A stretch of 64,000 bases of DNA from JAZKID01 sp965247525 (GCA_965247525.1 OZ252015.1:1240001-1304000), one strand, 5' to 3'; shown: positions 7,985 through 16,033, counted from the stretch's first letter. Numbers and translations: made by a program. The notes: generated by a model from the letters alone, not told the origin.

Positions 7985-8050
7985 ACATAAAAAAGATTTT
8001 AGAAAATTGTTATTTTTAGGTGACCGTGATCTGCGCTGACATTTTTTTAT
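7985..8050. other. A+T-rich segment, candidate DNA unwinding element
   Basis: Long A and T runs (for example AAAAAAGATTTTAG and TTGTTATTTTTAGG) between the CtrA-type site and the first DnaA box. The composition contrasts with flanking coding DNA. Role is inferred from position only. Confidence 0.45.
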
Positions 8051-8057
8051 CCCTGCT

Positions 8058-8066
8058 TTGTCCACA
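8058..8066 (+). promoter_or_regulatory. DnaA box-like site 1
   Basis: TTGTCCACA, one mismatch to TTATCCACA. Confidence 0.6.
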
Positions 8067-8163
8067 TTTCACAACTTGTGCGTTGAAGAGCTGACATGAC
8101 TTATTCAGCTTCCATTCATGGCAGGCATTTACAAAAAAACCTGTCTGTTCAAGCAATTGCCTC

Positions 8164-8172
8164 CTATCCACA
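8164..8172 (+). promoter_or_regulatory. DnaA box-like site 2
   Basis: CTATCCACA, one mismatch to TTATCCACA, same orientation as site 1. Confidence 0.6.
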
Positions 8173-8327
8173 GGCAGGCTTTAAATTTATTGTGGGCTTG
8201 TGATGCTGACAGCCTGTTTATTGAACCCGATGCCCTGCACGTTTCCCCACTGGCCTTCCCTGTGGAGCGGATCATCACATTACGGAGAGGCAGCGTGAAC
8301 GCTTTGGCTTGTCCCCCCTATCCTTCG

Positions 8328-8336
8328 TTGTCCACA
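8328..8336 (+). promoter_or_regulatory. DnaA box-like site 3
   Basis: TTGTCCACA, one mismatch to TTATCCACA and identical to site 1. It ends 8 bases before the aroE start codon, so DnaA binding here could also affect aroE expression. Confidence 0.6.
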
Positions 8337-8344
8337 GGCTGCCA

Positions 8345-9193
8345 ATGTCTGTAAGCGGAACTTTTTCTGCCGCTGCTGTTCTTGGTCATCCGGTCAGCCA
8401 TTCGCGCTCGCCGCTCATTCATAGCTTTTGGCTAAGAGCGCATCATCTGTCTGGGTCCTATCTCGCACGCGAGACCAGACTTGAAGATTTGGCTGCAACG
8501 CTGCAGCAGCTTGGTGATCTGGGCTTGCGCGGCGTCAATCTAACAATGCCATTAAAAGAAGCAGCCTGCGCTCATGTGGTGCTTGATGAAACGGCAACGC
8601 TGCTGCATGCCGTCAACACGCTCTGGTTTGAAGATGGAAAACTGCACGGCACAAGCACAGATGGCGCGGGCTTTATCGCATCATTGGATGAGAGCGCGCC
8701 GCAATGGCGAAAAAACATGTCGCATGTTGCCGTGCTTGGCGCGGGCGGCGCGGCGCGGGCCATTATTCATGCGCTGTTTCAGCAAGGCGTTGAGCATGTG
8801 ACGCTGTTGAACAGGTCGGCAGAGCGCGCCGAACAGGTGCAGCAGATTTTCGGGCAACGTGTTTTATGCGCCTCGCTCAGCGCACAAGCCGATATTTTCA
8901 AATCGGTTGACCTGCTTATCAATACCACATCGCTCGGGATGATTGGTCAGCCCACGCTTGATGTCGATGTCTCACATCTTGCCCCGCACGCTGTGGTTGC
9001 CGACATTGTCTATGTGCCGCTTGAAACACCCTTGCTGCTCAGCGCTCGCCTTGCAGGCCTTGCAACGGTCGACGGCCTTGGCATGCTGCTACATCAGGCT
9101 GTGCCGGGTTTTGAAAAATGGTTCGGTGTAAGGCCGCATGTCACACCAGAGCTGCGCGCACATATTGTGGAAAGACTGGAGCCGAACAGGTGA
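8345..9193 (+). CDS. aroE: Shikimate dehydrogenase AroE
   Basis: NADPH-dependent reduction of 3-dehydroshikimate to shikimate in aromatic amino acid synthesis. The protein is 282 residues from the ATG at 8345; an upstream TTG at 8309 would put a DnaA box in coding sequence and adds no family residues. The substrate site SHSRSP is near residue 17, the catalytic lysine is in NLTMPLKEAA, the STDGAGF motif supplies the catalytic aspartate, GAGGAARAII is the nucleotide-binding loop and NTTSLGM follows. It is the first gene to the right of the proposed origin. The stop codon overlaps the coaE GTG start. Confidence 0.95.
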   Translation: MSVSGTFSAAAVLGHPVSHSRSPLIHSFWLRAHHLSGSYLARETRLEDLAATLQQLGDLGLRGVNLTMPLKEAACAHVVLDETATLLHAVNTLWFEDGKLHGTSTDGAGFIASLDESAPQWRKNMSHVAVLGAGGAARAIIHALFQQGVEHVTLLNRSAERAEQVQQIFGQRVLCASLSAQADIFKSVDLLINTTSLGMIGQPTLDVDVSHLAPHAVVADIVYVPLETPLLLSARLAGLATVDGLGMLLHQAVPGFEKWFGVRPHVTPELRAHIVERLEPNR

Positions 9194-9771
9194 TTGTACT
9201 GGGCCTGACCGGCGGCCTTGCAATGGGCAAGTCAACGATTGCCGCCATGCTCAAAGCAAAGGGCGTGCCGGTGCACAATGCCGATGACGCGGTTCACCGC
9301 ATTTACACTGGGCCTGATGCCTTGAAAATTGACGCGCGCTTTCCAGGAAGTCTTGTCGATGGTCGCATTGACAGGAACAAGCTCGCACAGCGCCTGCAAA
9401 GCGCCGACGACTGGCAGGCGCTAGAGGCGATCGTTCATCAACTGGTGCAAGGCGACCGCGTGCAATTTCACGACCAGATGCAAAAGCAGGGCACACGCCT
9501 TGCCGTGCTTGACGTTCCATTGCTGCTTGAAACCGGCATGAATGAAATTTGCGATGCAGTGCTGCTGGCAAGTGCACCAGCGGAAGTCCAGCGCGCGCGG
9601 GCGCTTGCAAGGGCAGGGATGACGGTCGAGAAATTCGAGGCGATCCTGTCGCGGCAAATGCCAGATGGGGACAAGCGCCGGCTCGCGCATTTTGTGATCG
9701 ATACAAATGTCCCGCTTGAGGTGACACAGCGGCAGATCAATGGCATCCTGGCAGCCTATGCAGGGCGGTAG
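9190..9771 (+). CDS. coaE: Dephospho-CoA kinase CoaE
   Basis: Last step of coenzyme A synthesis, phosphorylating the 3'-hydroxyl of dephospho-CoA. The 193-residue protein begins VIVLGLTGGLAMGKST with the P-loop at residues 6-15, followed by HNADDAVHRIY and the LDVPLLLETGM block typical of the family. The GTG start overlaps the aroE TGA in a GTGA arrangement, which implies translational coupling; an ATG in this frame further upstream lies inside aroE and would add unrelated sequence. Context aroE-coaE-dnaQ is standard for alphaproteobacteria. Confidence 0.94.
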   Translation: MIVLGLTGGLAMGKSTIAAMLKAKGVPVHNADDAVHRIYTGPDALKIDARFPGSLVDGRIDRNKLAQRLQSADDWQALEAIVHQLVQGDRVQFHDQMQKQGTRLAVLDVPLLLETGMNEICDAVLLASAPAEVQRARALARAGMTVEKFEAILSRQMPDGDKRRLAHFVIDTNVPLEVTQRQINGILAAYAGR

Positions 9772-9781
9772 GTCAGTTTAA

Positions 9782-10471
9782 ATGCGTGAAGTTGTTTTCG
9801 ATACAGAAACCACAGGGTTGTCACCTTTCGCTGGTGACCGAATTGTCGAGATCGGCTGCGTTGAAATGATCAACCGTTATCCGACGGGCAAAACATTTCA
9901 CCGCTATATCAATCCGCAGCGCGACATGCCGGAAGGCGCGTTTCGCGTCCACGGCCTTTCGGCAGAGTTTCTTTCGACCCATCCAACATTCGATAAAATT
10001 GCCGAGGAATTTGTCGAATTTATTGGTGATGATCCGCTGATTGCGCACAATTCCGATTTTGATATCGGCTTCATCAATATGGAATTCAAAAAACTCAACA
10101 TGCCGCCCGTGCACGGCGCGCGGGTCATCAATACCTTGCTGCTGGCGCGGCGCAAACATCCGGGCGGATCGAACCGGCTCGATGATTTATGCGTGCGCTA
10201 TAAAATCGACAACTCAAAACGCGAGCTGCACGGTGCGCTTCTCGACGCGCAATTGCTTGCGGAAGTCTATATTGAACTCATCGGTGGCCGTCAGGCGGCG
10301 ATGGTCTTAAGCCTGCAAAGTGAAGCTGCTGAAACAGCACGTAAAAAAAGGACAGGGTTTTTGCCCCGTCCTGCGCCCTTGGCCGCGCGTCTGTCTGAGA
10401 CTGAACGCACCGCGCACCGCCAGCATGTTGAAAGCCTCGGCGCCGCAGCGCTGTGGAACAGTTACAACTGA
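9782..10471 (+). CDS. dnaQ: DNA polymerase III epsilon subunit (3'-5' exonuclease)
   Basis: Proofreading exonuclease of the replicative polymerase. The 229-residue protein has all three exonuclease motifs: DTET at residues 7-10, HNSDFD at 89-94, and H150 with D155 in HGALLDAQ. VHGLSAEFL also fits the family. Its 3' coding region contains the inverted repeat that reads as the secB terminator on the opposite strand. Its TGA stop abuts the secB stop codon with no base between them. Confidence 0.95.
   Translation: MREVVFDTETTGLSPFAGDRIVEIGCVEMINRYPTGKTFHRYINPQRDMPEGAFRVHGLSAEFLSTHPTFDKIAEEFVEFIGDDPLIAHNSDFDIGFINMEFKKLNMPPVHGARVINTLLLARRKHPGGSNRLDDLCVRYKIDNSKRELHGALLDAQLLAEVYIELIGGRQAAMVLSLQSEAAETARKKRTGFLPRPAPLAARLSETERTAHRQHVESLGAAALWNSYN
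10343..10371 (-). terminator. Intrinsic terminator for secB inside dnaQ coding sequence
   Basis: On the minus strand an 8-bp stem with one mismatch (GGACGGGG ... CCCTGTCC) is followed by seven T residues. It lies about 100 bases past the secB stop codon, within dnaQ codons. Confidence 0.6.
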
Positions 10472-10984
10472 TTAGTTGGGTTGGCCGATTGAGCTTGTTG
10501 ACCAATCATCATCGGCTTTTTTCGCACCGGTTTCACCCGTCTGCATGTCACCGCCGCGCTGCTGGAACAGCGCCACAAAATCAATCGGGTCAATCATCAA
10601 AGGCGGGAAGCCGCCATTGCGTGTGGCATCTGCGATAATCTGGCGCGCAAACGGGAATAGCAGGCGGGGGCATTCGACCATGATGACAGCCTGCAGGCTG
10701 TCGGCAGGGACGTTCTGAATTCTGAAAATGCCTGAATAGGTAATTTCCGTGCTGAACAAAAGCTCTTTGCCTTCGCCTGCTTTGGCTTCGAGTTGCAAAT
10801 CAACTTCATAATCGGCATCGCCGACCTGACGCGCGCCAATATTGACCTGGATATTGATTTGCGGCTGCTTTTCCGGCGGTTTTGCCAGAATTTCTGGCGC
10901 ATTTGGATTTTCAAACGACAGGTCCTTCACATATTGCGCAAGAATGTTGAGGCTGGGTGCGGTTGAATTGTTTTGGGCGGCCAT
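10472..10984 (-). CDS. secB: Protein-export chaperone SecB
   Basis: Tetrameric cytosolic chaperone that keeps precursor proteins unfolded and delivers them to SecA. The protein is 170 residues with the core LNILAQYVKDLSFENPNAPE, INIQVNIGARQVGDADYEVDLQLEA, VMVECPRLLFPFARQII-like segment (here VIMVECPRLLFPFARQIIADATRNGGFPP split across residues about 100-128) and a glycine/acid-rich tail. It is transcribed toward dnaQ and away from the Tim44-like gene. A terminator lies in the dnaQ coding region. Confidence 0.95.
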   Translation of the reverse strand: MAAQNNSTAPSLNILAQYVKDLSFENPNAPEILAKPPEKQPQINIQVNIGARQVGDADYEVDLQLEAKAGEGKELLFSTEITYSGIFRIQNVPADSLQAVIMVECPRLLFPFARQIIADATRNGGFPPLMIDPIDFVALFQQRGGDMQTGETGAKKADDDWSTSSIGQPN

Positions 10985-11157
10985 GATCTGTCCTTTGCAG
11001 TCGAATTGCGTGTTGTATGCTCAGCTACCATGCCTTTTAAAAAAGGGAAAGAGAATCAAAGCTCAGGGGTTCTTTTAGAGCGCCCGCGCATTATCTCTTG
11101 GTCATCGGCAAAAATGCCGTAAAAAGAAAACTGATTTGGTTTTTGGAAAAACAGCTG

Positions 11158-11817
11158 ATGGATATTTTAACCCTCATCTTTGCGGTTGTCGCAATCGTCA
11201 TTTTTTTCAAATTGAAAAACGTGCTTGGAACCCGCAATGGAAACGAAAAGCCACCGCGCAGCTGGCCATCGCCGCAGCCGAAGAAAACTGCGGATATCGT
11301 GACTTTAAAACCACAGCCGCAAATCGCGAGTGCAAAGGTACAAAATTCGAGCACCGCAGCATCGTCGCCTTTGGCTTCTGAACTGCAGTTTATCCGTGAT
11401 GCGGATCCGGCATTTTCAGCGGAAAAGTTTCTTGTCGGCGCAAAAGTGGCTTATGAAATGGTCACAGAGGCCGCTGCCAAAGGTGACCGCATGACGCTTG
11501 GCAAGCTTTTGGGCCAAGATCTTTACGCCGATTTTGAAGACGATATCGCCGCACGAGAGGCCAATGGCGAAACGCTTGATCACCATTTTATCGGTTTCGA
11601 TAAAGCCGAAATCGTTGAGGCGGCCTTGAAAGACAGACTTGCCGAAATCACCGTCGCATTTTCTGCAAAAATTGTGCAGGCCAAGCGTAACAAAGCGGGC
11701 GATGTAATTGCCGGTGACGGTGAGGCGGCCAGTGATGTCACAGACAGATGGGTGTTTACGCGCAGCACAGCATCGCGTGATCCAAACTGGCAGCTTGTTG
11801 CCATTGAAGCGGATTAA
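11158..11817 (+). CDS. Tim44/TimA-like domain protein
   Basis: Protein of 219 residues from the ATG at 11158. The N-terminus is a single membrane anchor (DILTLIFAVVAIVIFFKLKNVLG), then a proline-rich linker to about residue 75, then a Tim44-like domain (FLVGAKVAYEMVTEAAAKGDRMTLGKLL ... DRWVFTRS, described by its ends). In alphaproteobacteria this family sits between secB and mltA, as here, and is related to the mitochondrial import component Tim44; its bacterial role is not firmly established. A TTG start at 11098 is possible but would precede the membrane anchor with a basic stretch. The stop is 3 bases before mltA. Confidence 0.8.
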   Translation: MDILTLIFAVVAIVIFFKLKNVLGTRNGNEKPPRSWPSPQPKKTADIVTLKPQPQIASAKVQNSSTAASSPLASELQFIRDADPAFSAEKFLVGAKVAYEMVTEAAAKGDRMTLGKLLGQDLYADFEDDIAAREANGETLDHHFIGFDKAEIVEAALKDRLAEITVAFSAKIVQAKRNKAGDVIAGDGEAASDVTDRWVFTRSTASRDPNWQLVAIEAD

Positions 11818-11820
11818 GCG

Positions 11821-12903
11821 ATGATAAAGCGCGGTGTTGTGGTTCTCGCGCTTCTGTCTTTTCATGGCGTCACACGCTGCGCGGCGCAGCAGGAGCTGAG
11901 TTTCGACACGCTGCCGGGCTGGGCGCAAGATGATCACACGGCTGCCTTTCGCGTGTTTGCCCAGTCCTGCGCAGCGCGAGCCGCTGCAAAAAACAAAAAT
12001 GAGGCTCTGTCGAAAATCTGCGCCCTTACACGCAGCGGGCCGCCGGACTTAAACGAAAGCGCTGCAAAATCATTTTTCGAGACGTACTTCACACCGGTGC
12101 GTTACAACACCCAAGGTCTGATGACGGGCTATTACGAACCGGAATTTATTGCCGCGCGCCAGTCTGGTTCTGTTTATAATGTGCCGATGTTTCGCCGTCC
12201 GGCCGATCTCGTGGCGCAAGCCATTCCCGGAAGAAGCGAATACACGGCGGCACGGCGCGATGCTGATGGTCATCTCGTTCCGTATTATTCACGTGAAGAA
12301 ATTGAAAATGGCGCACTTGATGAGCAAAAGCTGACAATTTTTTATATGAAAAACAGCTTTGATCTTTTCACGCTTCAGGTGCAGGGCTCGGGCCGTTTAA
12401 AACTGCTTGATGGGACAACAGCGCGCGTCGCCTTTGACGGAAAAAACGGCCAACCTTACACGGCAATCGGCAAAACATTGATTGACCGCGGCTTGCTGCA
12501 AAAGGGCAAGGTCAACATGCAAAGCATTGGCGCAGTTCTGAACGCCGACCCGGCACTGGCGCGCGACATCATGCGCTCCAACAAATCCTATGTGTTTTTC
12601 AAAGAGATCAAAGGCCATGACGCGAAATTGGGGCCGTTCGGCGCACAGGGCGTGCCATTGACGCCCTATCGCAGCATTGCAATTGACAGGTCATTTCATG
12701 AGTTTGGCGCGCCAATTTATATCGATGGCACATTGCCGGGCGGCAAAGTCTTGCGCACGTTGGCGATTGCGCAAGACACCGGCAGCGCAATTAAAGGCGA
12801 GGCCCGCATCGATTTTTTTACAGGTTGGGGAGGCGCAGCGGCGGACCTTGCCGGCTTGATGCAGCAGCCGGTGACCCTCTATGCTCTTCAACCAAAGGGT
12901 TGA
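11821..12903 (+). CDS. mltA: Membrane-bound lytic murein transglycosylase A (MltA)
   Basis: Cleaves the glycan strands of peptidoglycan to give 1,6-anhydromuropeptides. The 360-residue protein has an N-terminal hydrophobic signal (VVVLALLSFHGVTRCAA); there is a cysteine near its end, but no clear lipobox. The MltA domain includes GLMTGYYEPEF, FTLQVQGSGRL and YVFFKE. The 3D-domain segment has AQDTGSAIKGEARIDFFTGWG, in which the aspartate after RI is the expected catalytic residue. It lies between the Tim44-like and Smr genes in one tightly spaced group. Confidence 0.92.
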   Translation: MIKRGVVVLALLSFHGVTRCAAQQELSFDTLPGWAQDDHTAAFRVFAQSCAARAAAKNKNEALSKICALTRSGPPDLNESAAKSFFETYFTPVRYNTQGLMTGYYEPEFIAARQSGSVYNVPMFRRPADLVAQAIPGRSEYTAARRDADGHLVPYYSREEIENGALDEQKLTIFYMKNSFDLFTLQVQGSGRLKLLDGTTARVAFDGKNGQPYTAIGKTLIDRGLLQKGKVNMQSIGAVLNADPALARDIMRSNKSYVFFKEIKGHDAKLGPFGAQGVPLTPYRSIAIDRSFHEFGAPIYIDGTLPGGKVLRTLAIAQDTGSAIKGEARIDFFTGWGGAAADLAGLMQQPVTLYALQPKG

Positions 12904-12906
12904 AAA

Positions 12907-13521
12907 ATGACAGTCCCGCCTGACACACCGCCGCCGCGAAAGGCCCGCTGGCACAAGCCGCTCGATCCCGATGATGTTGCCTTATGGGACGAGGTGAAAA
13001 AAACGGTCAAACGCATGCCGCGCGCAGGTTTAAAAACGCGTGTTAAAAAAACCAAACTGCCCGTTATTGAGACGAAGGCTGAAACCATGCCGCCAATCGC
13101 GGCCATCACGGCACCGAAGCAAAAACCAGCCGTTTTAAAAATGCTGAAACCCGTCGCGCCCAAAGCGGCGGCACCTGTCGAAATCGACCGCCATAGTTTT
13201 CGCAAAATCAAATCAGGCCGCGTGAGCATTGATGACAGCCTCGATCTTCATGGCATGCAGCAGGACAGGGCGCACCGCGCGCTGGAAGGGTTTCTTGAAC
13301 ATGCCGTTCATCGTGGTTATGCGCTGGTGCTCGTCGTTACAGGCAAGGGCGAGCGGGTCTACGCACCCGGCACATCGTCCGGAATTTTACGTAAAAACGT
13401 TCCGGTCTGGCTAAGCGAAGGGCGGCTTGCATCTTTGGTCGTCAGTTTCCGCACCGCGGCGCTCAACCATGGCGGCGAGGGCGCATATTATGTGCGCCTG
13501 CGCAAAAAGAAAAAGTCTTAA
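12907..13521 (+). CDS. Smr-domain protein
   Basis: A 204-residue protein with a basic, proline-rich N-terminal half (to about residue 95) and a C-terminal Smr domain. Visible Smr motifs are SLDLHGMQQDRAHRAL, VLVVTGKGER and ALNHGGEGAYYVRLRK. Smr domains relate to the C-terminal part of MutS2 and are associated with nucleic-acid nicking or, in newer work on other members, ribosome rescue; the role of this alphaproteobacterial type is not known to me. It starts 3 bases after mltA and ends 2 bases before the convergent membrane-protein gene. Confidence 0.88.
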   Translation: MTVPPDTPPPRKARWHKPLDPDDVALWDEVKKTVKRMPRAGLKTRVKKTKLPVIETKAETMPPIAAITAPKQKPAVLKMLKPVAPKAAAPVEIDRHSFRKIKSGRVSIDDSLDLHGMQQDRAHRALEGFLEHAVHRGYALVLVVTGKGERVYAPGTSSGILRKNVPVWLSEGRLASLVVSFRTAALNHGGEGAYYVRLRKKKKS

Positions 13522-13523
13522 AA

Positions 13524-14570
13524 TTACGCCCTGACAGGTGGCAGTGCGGTGCGCCATTTTCCTTGCGGCAATGCCAGCAACACAAAACGCCGCAGGCGAT
13601 GCCAGCCAATGCTGAGAAACAGCACGATAAAGGCAAGTGCAAGCAAAGTAGGGGGCGCTGTATTGCCCATTGTCGAGATCTTGCCAATTAAAAATGTCAC
13701 CGCCGCGCCAGCATAAGACAGCGTTGAGACAAGCAATGCGCGCCTGTCGATCACCAGTGCAACAATTGAAAGGGCAATAAAGCCGAAAAGAATAACCCCG
13801 GCTTTAAAAAAAGTCAGGTTCCAGTCATCGCCGACAAGCTGGCGGGCGATGGGGTGGATGATCAAAGGGGCGGCCAGAAGATGCAGCCAGAACGCAATAT
13901 CGCTGCGGCGTGTCACGCGGTTCGGGTCGGAACTGTCCAGAGACAGCGCTGCGACGAAGACCGCAATTCCAAATACAAGAAGCGCATAAAGGTAGTAATC
14001 CATAAACGCGCCCAAACCGAAAATGAGAATGAACGCGGCAAGAAAACCGCTTAATAAAGCTGCTGCAATCAAAAGCCCGTTAATGGGCACACGGTAGCGC
14101 CAAAGATGGAATGACGCCGCAAGTGCCGTTCCTATCGCAATGAAAATGCCGAAACGGCCTTGTGCCGCGACCGACAATATATCGTTGCTGACATCAAAAG
14201 TTGAGACAAGCGCAAGCCACACCGCGCCGGTAAACATCAGGGCCAGAATAATACCCGGCAAAGCGAGCCGAAAAATGCGGGCGAAAATTTCAGACAGGCC
14301 GAGCGCAATCACCGCCGACAAAACAGCAAAAGCCTGAATTGATCCGTAACTGTCAGAAAATCCGTAAAGAGCGCCGATCAGCAAAAACAGACCCAGCGTG
14401 ACGAAGATATCATTGAACCCGCCAAGAAAACGGAAGCGCTCCTCGTCGGGGGAGACAGGCTCGGCGTCGATGGGCGCAGGCGCCGCACCGCGACGCTGTT
14501 TCAGTTGTACCGCCTGTTCAGCTGTCAGAATGCCATCATCGACTGCTTTTTGGATCTCTTCGTCCGTCAT
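13524..14570 (-). CDS. Polytopic membrane protein, DUF2157-like
   Basis: A 348-residue protein with a soluble acidic N-terminus (TDEEIQKAVDDGILTAEQAVQLKQRRG) followed by about ten hydrophobic segments. The N-terminal helix-forming motif, in which a short 'DGILT-EQA' segment precedes a string of membrane helices, resembles DUF2157-type proteins, but I cannot assign a family with certainty. No transport or catalytic signature was seen. It is a single gene, converging on the Smr gene and diverging from the DUF2628 gene. Confidence 0.7.
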   Translation of the reverse strand: MTDEEIQKAVDDGILTAEQAVQLKQRRGAAPAPIDAEPVSPDEERFRFLGGFNDIFVTLGLFLLIGALYGFSDSYGSIQAFAVLSAVIALGLSEIFARIFRLALPGIILALMFTGAVWLALVSTFDVSNDILSVAAQGRFGIFIAIGTALAASFHLWRYRVPINGLLIAAALLSGFLAAFILIFGLGAFMDYYLYALLVFGIAVFVAALSLDSSDPNRVTRRSDIAFWLHLLAAPLIIHPIARQLVGDDWNLTFFKAGVILFGFIALSIVALVIDRRALLVSTLSYAGAAVTFLIGKISTMGNTAPPTLLALAFIVLFLSIGWHRLRRFVLLALPQGKWRTALPPVRA

Positions 14571-14673
14571 GCCTTAAAACCTCCGCGATGTTGAAGCGTA
14601 ATCGGTTGCATGTCGCATTCCAAGTGGCGGCGGCGGCAAAACCCTGCTATCGCCATTTATTAAGGAGAACGAC

Positions 14674-15081
14674 ATGGCCCAATTCATGATGCATGTGCAG
14701 CAACAAAACGTTAAGCCAGCACAGACAATCCAGTTGAACGCGGATGATCAGATCATCGCAGTCAAGCAGGGGTTTCACTGGCTTGCTTTTCTGTTCTCAT
14801 TTTTATGGCTTCTTGCCAACCGTTTATGGCTGTGGGCGGCCGTCTTTTTCGGCGCGTCATTTGTGGTGATGCTGGCCGGCGACATGCTGGGCGCGGCACC
14901 ACTTTATGTCTCCCTCGCGCTGATGCTGCTTTCGATTTATGTTGGTCTGGAAGCTGGAAATCTTCGCAGTGAAGGCCTGATCAAGCGCGGCTATGGGGCA
15001 GCGGGCGTAATTGTCGCGCCAAACCGTGACGAAGCGATTTTACGCTTTGTCGAAAAGCGCCCCGCAGCGCAAAGCTTTTAA
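14674..15081 (+). CDS. DUF2628-like small membrane protein
   Basis: A 135-residue protein with a soluble N-terminal stretch ending AVKQGFHWLAFLFSFLWLLANRLW, then two or three membrane helices, then the segment GLEAGNLRSEGLIKRGY. This pattern (GF-W-AFLF--LW-L--RLWL, with E--N--R---L---GY) is that of DUF2628 proteins; function unknown. A good ribosome-binding sequence AAGGAG precedes the ATG. It ends 7 bases before coaA, so the two are probably co-transcribed. Confidence 0.8.
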   Translation: MAQFMMHVQQQNVKPAQTIQLNADDQIIAVKQGFHWLAFLFSFLWLLANRLWLWAAVFFGASFVVMLAGDMLGAAPLYVSLALMLLSIYVGLEAGNLRSEGLIKRGYGAAGVIVAPNRDEAILRFVEKRPAAQSF

Positions 15082-15088
15082 CTCTTTA

Positions 15089-16033
15089 ATGCCGGCTGAT
15101 TTTTCCCCCTTTCGCGTTTTTGACAGAGAGGCTTGGGCAAAACTGCGCGCCGATACGCCGATGACTTTATCGGCGGCCGATATTGCAAAACTGCGATCAT
15201 TGAACGATCACCTCTCTATCGACGAGGTCGAGGCGATCTATCTGCCATTGGCGCGCTTAATCGCGATGTATGTGGCAGCATCCAAACATTTGTTCTCTGT
15301 GACAAGCCGTTTTTTGGGTCGTGAAGGCAAGAAAGTGCCCTTTATTATTGGCATCGCCGGTTCTGTTGCCGTCGGGAAATCGACCACCGCCCGCGTGCTG
15401 CAAGAACTTCTGGCGCGCGGCGAGGAAAAGCCGGATGTGGCGCTCATCACCACCGATGGTTTTTTATACCCGAACGCCGTATTAAGCGCGCAAGGGCTGA
15501 TGGAGAAAAAAGGGTTTCCGCAAAGCTATGACCTGTCGTCTCTGCTGACATTTTTAAGCGCGATCAAGGCTGGAAAACCCGATGTCAAAGCGCCCGTCTA
15601 TTCGCATCTTGCCTATGATATTCTGCCCGATATATTTGAGACGATCGACAGACCCGACATTTTGATCGTTGAAGGGCTCAACCTGTTTCAGGTCAGCCGT
15701 GCGGTTGCAAGCGATGGCAATGCCATTCCGTTTGTTTCTGATTTTTTCGACTTTTCAATTTTTCTCGATGCGGAAGAGCCAACAATCCGCAACTGGTATC
15801 TCGCGCGCTTTCTGGCACTGCGCGAAACCGCTTTTAAAGACCCTGCCTCGTTTTTTCACAAATTTGCGGTCATGCCGGAACAGGAGGTGACTGCACTTGC
15901 GATCAAGCTGTGGGACGCCATCAATGCGGTAAATCTGCGTGATAATATTTTGCCCACGCGGCGGCGCGCCGACCTGATCCTCACCAAAGGTGAGGATCAC
16001 ACGATTAGCAAAGTTGCGCTCAGGCGGCTTTAG
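15089..16033 (+). CDS. coaA: Pantothenate kinase, type I (CoaA)
   Basis: First step of coenzyme A synthesis from pantothenate. The 314-residue protein has the P-loop GIAGSVAVGKSTTARVL (about residues 89-105), LITTDGFLYPN and LIVEGLNLFQ, diagnostic of the bacterial type I enzyme. I chose the ATG at 15089; a longer frame starting at 15011 would lie inside the DUF2628 gene. CoaE for the last step of the pathway is also in this window, 6 kb away. The 3' end overlaps the convergent sugar-kinase gene by 14 bases and contains a strong hairpin. Confidence 0.95.
   Translation: MPADFSPFRVFDREAWAKLRADTPMTLSAADIAKLRSLNDHLSIDEVEAIYLPLARLIAMYVAASKHLFSVTSRFLGREGKKVPFIIGIAGSVAVGKSTTARVLQELLARGEEKPDVALITTDGFLYPNAVLSAQGLMEKKGFPQSYDLSSLLTFLSAIKAGKPDVKAPVYSHLAYDILPDIFETIDRPDILIVEGLNLFQVSRAVASDGNAIPFVSDFFDFSIFLDAEEPTIRNWYLARFLALRETAFKDPASFFHKFAVMPEQEVTALAIKLWDAINAVNLRDNILPTRRRADLILTKGEDHTISKVALRRL
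15976..15998. other. Perfect 10-bp hairpin at the coaA / sugar kinase convergence
   Basis: Arms GATCCTCACC and GGTGAGGATC with a 3-base loop, inside coaA codons (reading LILTKGEDH) and 22 bases past the stop of the opposing gene. No T-run follows on either strand, so it is not a classic terminator; it may block or stabilise the 3' ends of both transcripts. Confidence 0.5.

Larger units (their letters stand above)
7925..8344. other. Proposed chromosomal replication origin (oriC)
   Basis: A 420-base gap without a convincing gene, in a genome where most gaps are under 100 bases. It lies between hemE (minus strand) and aroE (plus strand), so genes diverge from it. It holds three 9-mers one base from the DnaA box TTATCCACA (8058-8066, 8164-8172, 8328-8336), an A+T-rich stretch at about 7985-8050 that could be the unwinding region, and a CtrA-type site at 7952-7966. 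parA and two parS sites lie 6-8 kb away. In Caulobacter, oriC is beside hemE, so position and content agree. Function is inferred. Confidence 0.75.

Noticed and set aside
8191..8270. Additional DnaA boxes TGTGGGCTT (8191) and TGTGGAGCG (8261)
   Set aside because: Three or four mismatches to the consensus; not counted.
8118..8354. A 78-codon open frame on the plus strand inside the hemE-aroE gap
   Set aside because: No recognisable protein, no ribosome-binding site, it would overlap the aroE start, and the region has DnaA boxes; read as part of the origin gap instead.
12284..12302. TTCACGTGAA within mltA as a third parS
   Set aside because: Only the inner ten bases match; the outer GTT/AAC bases needed for parS are missing.
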